NCBI GenBank assembly: GCA_903911085.1 | Contig: CAIWCC010000039.1 | Coordinates: 39,849-103,848 of the forward strand | DNA length: 64,000 nucleotides | Source of the DNA: an uncultured Bacteroidales bacterium | Lineage (GTDB): Bacteria; Bacteroidota; Bacteroidia; Bacteroidales; Paludibacteraceae | Reading direction: 5' to 3' | Shown here: positions 57,916 through 64,000 of the stretch, piece by piece | Numbering within the stretch: position 1 is the first letter of the stretch | Layout of the letters: every line of letters begins with the position of its first letter | The notes under the pieces: generated by a model | Database searches by the model: none | Told to the model about the DNA's origin: nothing | The model's input: the letters and a program-made list of their open reading frames with translations, nothing else | Position numbers and translations under genes: made by a program

Positions 57916-60900
57916 ATGAAAAAGAATTTTTTACTCGGTGGTCTTATGTTGTTAGCTTCATCTTTGATGGCGCAAAACACAATTGACAATGCCTTTTTCG
58001 ACAAAGTGAATTTCCGTGGTGCTTTTGGAGCAACGGATTGGACATCTGGTTGGGCTAATTTTAGCCCACAAACTACTGTGTATCGTGCAACTGAAAAAAC
58101 CGTTGTAGGTGATATTACAGCAAACACAATTTGGGGATCTCCATTAAGAGATGCAGCTTCATTTACAGATCCTTCATTGGCAAATCCATTTTTTACTTCT
58201 GTTGATTACATTGGAGCTTTTGGATCAGCAGATTGGACTACAGGATGGGCAAATTTTAATCCACAAACTACAGTTTATCCAACTGCAACAACAACTGTAA
58301 CAGGTGATATTACAGTAAACACTACTTGGACAAAGAATAATACCTATTTAATGGACGGATATATCTTCGTTCAAGACGGAGTAACGTTGACCATCGAAGC
58401 AGGTACTGTGATTCGTGGTAAGGAAAATACAAAAGCTTGCTTAATTGTTTCGAGAGGTGGTAAACTTATAGCCAACGGAACAGCAAATGAGCCAATTGTA
58501 TTTACTTCAAATAAAAATGTCGGTAGTCGTGCTGCTGGTGACTGGGCTGGTTTAGTTATTTTAGGTAAAGCTACAAATAATCAAGGTAACGATATGCTTG
58601 TTGAAGGTGGTTTCTTAGGTGCTAATGCTCGTCATGGAGGTACTGATGATGCTGACAACTCAGGAAGTTTACAGTATGTACGTTTAGAATTTCCTGGATA
58701 TGCTTTCCAGCCATTAAACGAAATTAATGGTTTGACCTTGGGTAGTGTTGGTTCAGGAACTACTATTGATTATGTTCAGGTATCATACTCGAACGATGAT
58801 TCTTTCGAATTTTTTGGTGGAACAGTAAATTGTAAACACCTTATTGCTAATGCTGGATTAGATGATGATTTCGATACAGATAACGGTTATCGTGGTATGG
58901 TTCAGTTTGCGATAGGGCTTCGTAACCCAAATATTGATGACGAATCAGCAGGTGGTAAATCAAATGGTTTTGAGTCAGACAACAACGGTACTTCACCATA
59001 TACAGGTTTACCTGAAACATCTCCTACATTTTGCAATGTAAGTCTATTTGGACCTTTTGCAACTCCAACAACCGATATTACAGGTGCTAATAACTGGGGA
59101 GCTGCAATGCATATTCGCAGAAACAGTAAATTGAAAGTTTTTAACTCCGTATTTGCAGGATATAAAACAGGTTTGCTTATTGATGGTAGTTTATCTCAAG
59201 CTGCTGCAACTGCTGGTGATTTAAAAGTAAAAAATTGTGTATTGTCTGGAATGACTATCGCTAATTTTGCCGTAACAACACCTTGGACAGTAACCGATGA
59301 AACGACTTGGTTTAACGATGCTGCAAAATCAAATCTAACTGTAGCAAATAATTCAGATTTATTTTTGAAGAATTCATTTTCTCAAACTACCCCTGATTTC
59401 AGAACTTATGCAACTTTAGAAATGGATGGTTATATTTTTGTTCAAGATGGAATAACATTAACAATTAAACCAGGAACAATAATTCGTGGTAAAGACGGTA
59501 CAAAAGCTTGCTTAATTGTTTCAAGAGGTGGTAAACTTATTGCTAATGGAACAGTAAATGAGCCAATTGTATTTACTTCAAACAAAAATGTAGGTAGTCG
59601 TGCTGCTGGTGACTGGGCTGGTTTAGTTATTTTAGGAAAAGCCACTAATAATCAAGGTAACGATATGCTTGTTGAAGGTGGATTCCTTGGTGCTAATGCT
59701 CGTCATGGTGGTACTGATGATGCCGACAATTCCGGAAGTATAAAATATGTACGTTTAGAATTCCCTGGTTATGCTTTCCAACCATTAAACGAAATTAACG
59801 GTTTAACTTTAGGTAGTGTTGGTTCAGGAACTTCTATTGATAACATTCAGGTATCATACTCGAACGATGACTCTTACGAGTGGTTTGGTGGAACAGTAAA
59901 CTGTAAACACTTAATTGCTTATGCCGGACTTGATGACGAATTTGATACAGATAACGGATATCGTGGTATGATTCAATATGCACTAGGGCTTCGTAATCCA
60001 AATATTGATGACGAATCAGCAGGTGGTAAATCAAATGGGTTTGAATCAGACAACAACGGTACTTCTCCATATACTGGTTTGCCAGAAACATCTCCTTTAT
60101 TTTCTAATGTAAGTTTGTATGGTCCATTTGCAACTCCAACAACCGATATTACAGGTGCTAATAACTGGGGAGCTGCAATGCATATTCGTCGAAACAGTAA
60201 GTTACAAGTATATAATTCAGTATTTGCAGGTTATAAAACTGGTTTGCTAATTGATGGTAGTTTATCGCAAGCCGCTGCTACTGCAGGTGATTTGAAAGTA
60301 AGAAATTGCGTATTGTCAGGTATGACTGTAGCTAATTTTGGTGTTACTACACCTTGGACAGTTACCGATGCTACGAACAGTTTTAATACAGGAACTTATC
60401 AAAACGAAACTATAGTTGCCAACACTGATTTGAAAATTACAGATGCTTTCAGCTTAACTACTCCTAATTTCTTGCCAACTGCAACTTCAAAAATGCTAGC
60501 TCAATCTTATTGGTATTTCAAACCAGAAGCTGGATTACAATATGCTGCTCCTATGGTTTTCACAGCTTTTGCCAAAGGAAGTCAAGTAACTGCTGCTGGT
60601 TCAATGGTTTTGGTGTACAAAAATGGTGTTTGTTTGGGTAGCGATTTTGTTAGACCAACAACAAATGACTTTAGACTAACCGTAGGTTCTGATTTGGCAA
60701 CCGATACAAATTTAGAAATTAAGCTTTACGATGCTGCTTCTAAAAAACTGTATAATTTACCAACTGTAGTCGACTTCGACTCTGAAGGTTCTTTTGGAAC
60801 TCCAAGTAACCCAAAACGTTTAGATGCTACAGCTTCATTAAATATCCCACTTATCAAAAACAGCAATTGGATTTCATTTAATGTGTTGCCCGAAAATAAT

Positions 60901-61989
60901 AGTCTTGCTAACGTGCTCAATTACACTGCAACAGATGGAGACTTTATTTCTAGCCAAACCGAAACTTCATTTTATTATGGTGGTGTATGGTACGGTATGG
61001 AAACTTCAGGTTTGTCAAAGAATCAAATGTATGTGTTAAACTGTAAAGGAACAACTCCTGGAAGTATTACTGTAACAAATCAAGATTTAGTAAAAAACAA
61101 TCAATTTTCATTTATTGCAGGTTACAATTGGTTGGGCTATTCGTTGTTAAATTCTTATGATATTAATACTGCTTTGGCTGGTATTAATGCTTCTACTGAT
61201 GATTTTGTAATCACTCAATCTAATAAAGGCGGTACTGCTTGGTATCTTACTTCTGCTTGGGATGCTTATACAATGAATCCAGGAACTGGTTATATTTTCA
61301 AATCTAAAGTTGCAAGTACTTTCAGTTATCCAACTAATAATTTGAATACAGCCGTTAAAGTGAAGTCTGCAAATACAAATGTTACTTCTAGTGTTTGGAC
61401 TCCTGAAGCTGGACAACGTTACGCAATGCCGGTTTTGGCTCAAGTTTATAAAAATGGAGCTTTATATCAACCAGAAGGAATGCAACTAGGTGTATTTAAA
61501 AATGGTGTGTGTTACGGATCAAGTGTCCTTTCAAATAACATTTTCAACGTTACGGTAGGTTCTGATTTTGAAACTCTTGATGGTTTGAATTATAAAATTT
61601 ATGACCCTAAAACATCTAAGTTCTATGATGTTGAAGAATCAGTAGATTTTGCTAGTCTTTCACCTGTAGGTAAAATTAGTGCTCCTGCTGCTTTGCGCAT
61701 AAAAGGTTCAAATAATACAGAAGAAAAGTTGAATGTAAATCCATTTAATGTATGCCCAACTCAAATTGAAACATCATTTAGTGTTGAGTTAAATGCTGCA
61801 ACTGCCTCTAATGCTATAGTTTCGCTTTTTGATATGCAAGGACGTTTTGTAAAGTCAATCTTCAATGGCGAAATAAATGGTAATAATACAATCACTTTTC
61901 AAAGAGAAAGTAATTTGAAGAATGGTTTGTATTTAATCAAAGCCACGGTTGGTGAAAACCAGTTTACTCAAAAGGTGGTTTTAAAATAA
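57916..61989 (+). CDS. Large T9SS-secreted protein with 357-residue tandem duplication
   Basis: A 1357-residue protein; ATG 57916 starts the signal peptide MKKNFLLGGLMLLASSLMAQ. Residues 25-145 contain a shorter duplicated unit (GAFG-DWT-GWANF-PQTTVY-GDIT). Residues 146-502 and 503-859 are two nearly identical copies (MDGYIFVQDG-TLTI ... IRGK ... NEPIVFTSNKNVGSRAAGDWAGLVILGKA ... FFGGTVNCKHLIA ... GLDD-FDTDNGYRGM), predicted right-handed beta-helix. Two copies of the shared domain follow (from W866 and W1161), and a T9SS type A sorting domain ends it. It follows the TonB receptor closely, as expected for an operon in which the surface protein serves the receptor. Substrate unknown. Confidence 0.85.
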   Translation: MKKNFLLGGLMLLASSLMAQNTIDNAFFDKVNFRGAFGATDWTSGWANFSPQTTVYRATEKTVVGDITANTIWGSPLRDAASFTDPSLANPFFTSVDYIGAFGSADWTTGWANFNPQTTVYPTATTTVTGDITVNTTWTKNNTYLMDGYIFVQDGVTLTIEAGTVIRGKENTKACLIVSRGGKLIANGTANEPIVFTSNKNVGSRAAGDWAGLVILGKATNNQGNDMLVEGGFLGANARHGGTDDADNSGSLQYVRLEFPGYAFQPLNEINGLTLGSVGSGTTIDYVQVSYSNDDSFEFFGGTVNCKHLIANAGLDDDFDTDNGYRGMVQFAIGLRNPNIDDESAGGKSNGFESDNNGTSPYTGLPETSPTFCNVSLFGPFATPTTDITGANNWGAAMHIRRNSKLKVFNSVFAGYKTGLLIDGSLSQAAATAGDLKVKNCVLSGMTIANFAVTTPWTVTDETTWFNDAAKSNLTVANNSDLFLKNSFSQTTPDFRTYATLEMDGYIFVQDGITLTIKPGTIIRGKDGTKACLIVSRGGKLIANGTVNEPIVFTSNKNVGSRAAGDWAGLVILGKATNNQGNDMLVEGGFLGANARHGGTDDADNSGSIKYVRLEFPGYAFQPLNEINGLTLGSVGSGTSIDNIQVSYSNDDSYEWFGGTVNCKHLIAYAGLDDEFDTDNGYRGMIQYALGLRNPNIDDESAGGKSNGFESDNNGTSPYTGLPETSPLFSNVSLYGPFATPTTDITGANNWGAAMHIRRNSKLQVYNSVFAGYKTGLLIDGSLSQAAATAGDLKVRNCVLSGMTVANFGVTTPWTVTDATNSFNTGTYQNETIVANTDLKITDAFSLTTPNFLPTATSKMLAQSYWYFKPEAGLQYAAPMVFTAFAKGSQVTAAGSMVLVYKNGVCLGSDFVRPTTNDFRLTVGSDLATDTNLEIKLYDAASKKLYNLPTVVDFDSEGSFGTPSNPKRLDATASLNIPLIKNSNWISFNVLPENNSLANVLNYTATDGDFISSQTETSFYYGGVWYGMETSGLSKNQMYVLNCKGTTPGSITVTNQDLVKNNQFSFIAGYNWLGYSLLNSYDINTALAGINASTDDFVITQSNKGGTAWYLTSAWDAYTMNPGTGYIFKSKVASTFSYPTNNLNTAVKVKSANTNVTSSVWTPEAGQRYAMPVLAQVYKNGALYQPEGMQLGVFKNGVCYGSSVLSNNIFNVTVGSDFETLDGLNYKIYDPKTSKFYDVEESVDFASLSPVGKISAPAALRIKGSNNTEEKLNVNPFNVCPTQIETSFSVELNAATASNAIVSLFDMQGRFVKSIFNGEINGNNTITFQRESNLKNGLYLIKATVGENQFTQKVVLK
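58351..60492 (+). repeat. Tandem duplication of 1071 bp inside the beta-helix gene
   Basis: Copy 1 begins at ATG 58351 and copy 2 at ATG 59422, a period of 1071 bp (357 codons). Long stretches are identical or differ only at third codon positions, for example around 58480-58640 and 59551-59711. Confidence 0.9.
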
Positions 61990-62014
61990 TAAATAGTTGA
62001 TTATTCAATAAATA

Positions 62015-62051
62015 GGAGAATTTCTGGGAGTAAAACACTCCTGGAATTCTC
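62015..62051 (+). terminator. Hairpin after the beta-helix gene
   Basis: Stem of GGAGAATT and GGGAGT with AATTCTC and ACTCC arms, 26 bp after the stop. No strong T run. Confidence 0.6.
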
Positions 62052-62112
62052 TAATTTATAAACAATTATACTAAATATAAAATTGTGTGTTTAATTATCA
62101 AACTTAATTTTA

Positions 62113-62835
62113 ATGAAAAAAATACTTATTCTTTTAGTTGTTTTTCTAAGTAATGTGGCAATTCTAAGTGCCGAAAATAGTTCCGTAACCGAAACTCTTA
62201 CAAGTTCTCAAAGTCAATCCGATCCTTGGGCAAGAGAAGCAGGATTGCGTTATAATATGCCTATTTTGGCCAAAATTTATAAAGATGCTGTACTTTTTCA
62301 ACCCACAGGCTCTTTATTGGCAATAATTAAAGATGGCAAATGTTGGGGATATGCAGGTTTGGGCAATAGTCCTGTTGGTCCATTATACAATGTGACAATT
62401 GGTTATAATACTGCTTCGGCCACGGGGTTCAATTATCAATTCTACGATGCTACAACAGGTAAAATTTATTCAGTTGTTCAAACTGTGAATTTTACAAACG
62501 GTGTTCCAGTAGGCGCAATTAACGCCCCAATTTCCTTGACTATTCAAAACGAGATATTAACAGAGTTGAGTTCCACGAAGGCTGAACAATTTAATGTTTT
62601 TCCTAATGTGGTGGAATCCGTTTTTCATATCTCTTTAAATTCTGCATCTGAAAAAAATGTTCGTGTAAACATTTATAATTTAGATGGTTTGTTGGTGAAA
62701 ACAGTATTTAATGGAGCGATAAATGGACAAAAAGTTTTATCGGTTCAAAGAGACAATAATTTGCCAAATGGCTTTTATTTACTAAAAGCACAAATCGGTG
62801 GAACCCAATTTATTCAAAAAATAGTAATGAAGTGA
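62113..62835 (+). CDS. Small T9SS-secreted protein with the shared WxxExGLRYNMP domain (1)
   Basis: A 240-residue protein consisting of a signal peptide (ending near LSAE), one copy of the shared domain (residues 39-144: PWAREAGLRYNMPILAKIYK ... IKDGKCWGYAGLGNSPVGPL ... VQTVNFTNGVPVGAI) and a T9SS type A sorting domain (from about 160, FNVFPNVVESVFHISLN, where YPNP has become FPNV). It shows that the domain can stand alone. Close paralogue of the next gene. Function unknown; likely surface-bound. Confidence 0.8.
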   Translation: MKKILILLVVFLSNVAILSAENSSVTETLTSSQSQSDPWAREAGLRYNMPILAKIYKDAVLFQPTGSLLAIIKDGKCWGYAGLGNSPVGPLYNVTIGYNTASATGFNYQFYDATTGKIYSVVQTVNFTNGVPVGAINAPISLTIQNEILTELSSTKAEQFNVFPNVVESVFHISLNSASEKNVRVNIYNLDGLLVKTVFNGAINGQKVLSVQRDNNLPNGFYLLKAQIGGTQFIQKIVMK

Positions 62836-62870
62836 TACTTCTAATTTCATCAAAGAAATAGAATGGCTTG

Positions 62871-62899
62871 TCCGGGTGCAAAATGCTTCCCGGATTTTG
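62871..62899 (+). terminator. Terminator between the two small paralogues
   Basis: TCCGGG/CCCGGA stem with inner GCA/TGC pairs followed by TTTT. Confidence 0.75.
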
Positions 62900-62964
62900 C
62901 CGATTTATAACATGGTAGTTTTGAAATAACAGAAAATTATATAAACAAATTAATTAAAAATTTT

Positions 62965-63705
62965 ATGAAAAAAGTAGTCTTTGTGATTTTAGTTTTAATG
63001 AACGGTGCGTTGTTGCTTACTGCACAGAATGACAATGGTATAACCAATAGTAACAGTGTGGCAAGAGTGTCAGAAATGAGTACTTCTGAGAATGCAGTGC
63101 CATGGGTAAGAGAAGCGGGCTTGCGCTATAATATGCCAATACTTGCCAGGGTTTATAAAAATAATATCTTATTTCAACCGACAGGGGCGTTGTTAGGTAT
63201 ATTTAAAGATGGCAAATGCTGGGGTTATCAAGGTATAGGTAATAGTCCTGTTGGACCATTATTTAATGTAACCATTGGTTATAATAGTGCGTCGGCTACA
63301 GGTTTTAATTATAAACTGTACGATGCAACAACCAATTTGATTTACGATATAGTTGAAACTGTAAATTTTACCGATAATGTTCCTGTAGGCCAGATTCAAG
63401 CACCAATATCAATAAACATTTCTGGTTTGGCTGCAATATCCGAAACTTGCGAATCTTTGTTCAGCGTGTATCCAAACCTTGTTCAATCGAATTTCCAGAT
63501 TTCTTTTGCTAACATTGCATCAAAACAAGCATCAATCGAATTATATGACCTAAAAGGTCAGCTTGTTTCACAAATTTATAAAGGTGAAATTCATTCAAAC
63601 CAAACTATTACTTTTGACAGAAAATCTAGTCAAACCAATGGCCTTTATATACTTAAAGTACAGGTTGGTAATGAAAAATATTCTCGTAAAATAGTTTTTG
63701 AATAA
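62965..63705 (+). CDS. Small T9SS-secreted protein with the shared WxxExGLRYNMP domain (2)
   Basis: A 246-residue paralogue of the preceding protein: signal peptide (ending LLTAQ), shared domain at 47-150 (PWVREAGLRYNMPILARVYK ... FKDGKCWGYQGIGNSPVGPLF ... VETVNFTDNVPVGQI), and a T9SS type A sorting domain (FSVYPNLVQSNFQISFA ... LYILKVQVGNEKYSRKIVFE). It has a separate terminator on each side, so it is probably its own transcript. Function unknown. Confidence 0.8.
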   Translation: MKKVVFVILVLMNGALLLTAQNDNGITNSNSVARVSEMSTSENAVPWVREAGLRYNMPILARVYKNNILFQPTGALLGIFKDGKCWGYQGIGNSPVGPLFNVTIGYNSASATGFNYKLYDATTNLIYDIVETVNFTDNVPVGQIQAPISINISGLAAISETCESLFSVYPNLVQSNFQISFANIASKQASIELYDLKGQLVSQIYKGEIHSNQTITFDRKSSQTNGLYILKVQVGNEKYSRKIVFE

Positions 63706-63730
63706 GAATACTGACAGTATCGCAGAATTT

Positions 63731-63766
63731 AAAATCCGAAGCAATTAATTGTTTCGGATTTTTTAT
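63731..63766 (+). terminator. Terminator after the last gene
   Basis: AAAATCCGAA / TTCGGATTTT, a 10-bp stem followed by T-rich DNA, 26 bp after the stop. Confidence 0.88.
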
Positions 63767-63840
63767 TTTTGATTATTTTAATTTAGTACATGACAAAATT
63801 TTTAATTTTGATGTAATTGATTATAATTTAATTAATTAAA

Positions 63841-64000
63841 CATGGGGCTTTGCCCCAAACCCCACTTACTATTTTTGCCTTGATGCAAAAAAGTAAGCAA
63901 AAAAAATCAAGACTTCGCCTGCTTCACTCGAAAAATTAGTCGTTTGTATGCTGAAAACTTTTAAACTCGTACCGTCGAAATACGTCGGCACTCAAACACA
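63841..64000. repeat. Probable dispersed repeat element, cut by window edge
   Basis: Starts with the hairpin GGGGC-TTT-GCCCC followed by AAACCCCACTTACT, then an imperfect ~13-bp palindrome around GCCTTGATGC (arms CTTACTATTTTTGC and GCAAAAAAGTAAG). Base composition jumps from AT-rich to mixed here. This type of GGGGCTTTGCCCC plus TTTTTGCCTTGATGCAAAAA sequence is scattered in many Bacteroidota genomes. That is from memory; only one copy is visible here. Confidence 0.5.

Overview
This is a low-GC window from the Bacteroidota, most likely an anaerobic Bacteroidales related to Paludibacter. The evidence is a complete type IX secretion (T9SS) core operon (porP-gldK-gldL-gldM-gldN), many secreted proteins with T9SS C-terminal sorting domains, phylum-type promoters (-7 element close to TAnnTTTG) and weak Shine-Dalgarno use. 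No rRNA, tRNA, phage or intact insertion sequence was recognised. The genus is inference.

Layout. 1-6.6 kb: a LuxR-type response regulator cut by the window edge, then the T9SS core. 6.7-11.4 kb: housekeeping genes (DUF2795 protein, cobalamin adenosyltransferase, O-methyltransferase, gnd, pdxB). 11.4-12.0 kb: a GxxExxY gene bracketed by a perfect 18-bp inverted repeat. 12-21 kb: hexuronate catabolism (LarA-like epimerase, kdgK, uxuA, SDR mannonate oxidoreductase, uxaA, uxaB, LacI regulator with two operators). 21.3-31.2 kb: phosphate uptake and storage (pstC-pstA-pstB, a small membrane protein, phoU; divergent phosphate porin and pstS; ppk-ppx). 31.6-36.7 kb: a giant secreted protein with one PHP and two calcineurin-type phosphoesterase domains. 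37-44.5 kb: a membrane-bound AraC regulator and two BspA-like leucine-rich surface proteins. 44.8-51 kb: a small protein, an HD hydrolase, a secreted sphingomyelinase-like phosphodiesterase, and two divergent operons that look like a membrane-lipid remodelling system (PlcP-like phospholipase plus GT28-like glycosyltransferase; DedA plus GT4 glycosyltransferase). 51-51.4 kb: a 21-bp minisatellite. 51.7-63.7 kb: a surface-protein block with a TonB-dependent receptor, a beta-helix T9SS protein with a 357-residue internal duplication, a Ser/Asn-rich lipoprotein and three proteins sharing an unrecognised ~105-residue domain.

Main discovery candidate. The divergent pst/porin promoters carry 7-bp repeats (TGTAAYR) every 11 bp, ending 9 or 20 bp before the -7 box. 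That geometry resembles a proteobacterial PHO box with a different repeat sequence. The same phased array precedes ppk-ppx, the triple phosphoesterase, the secreted phosphodiesterase, the PlcP operon and the DedA-GT4 operon, and more weakly three further genes. Together these suggest one phosphate-starvation regulon spread across the window: import phosphate, hydrolyse external phosphate esters, store polyphosphate, and replace phospholipids with glycolipids.

All repeat and motif counts were made by hand; no database search was run. Product names rest on recognisable family motifs and gene context.
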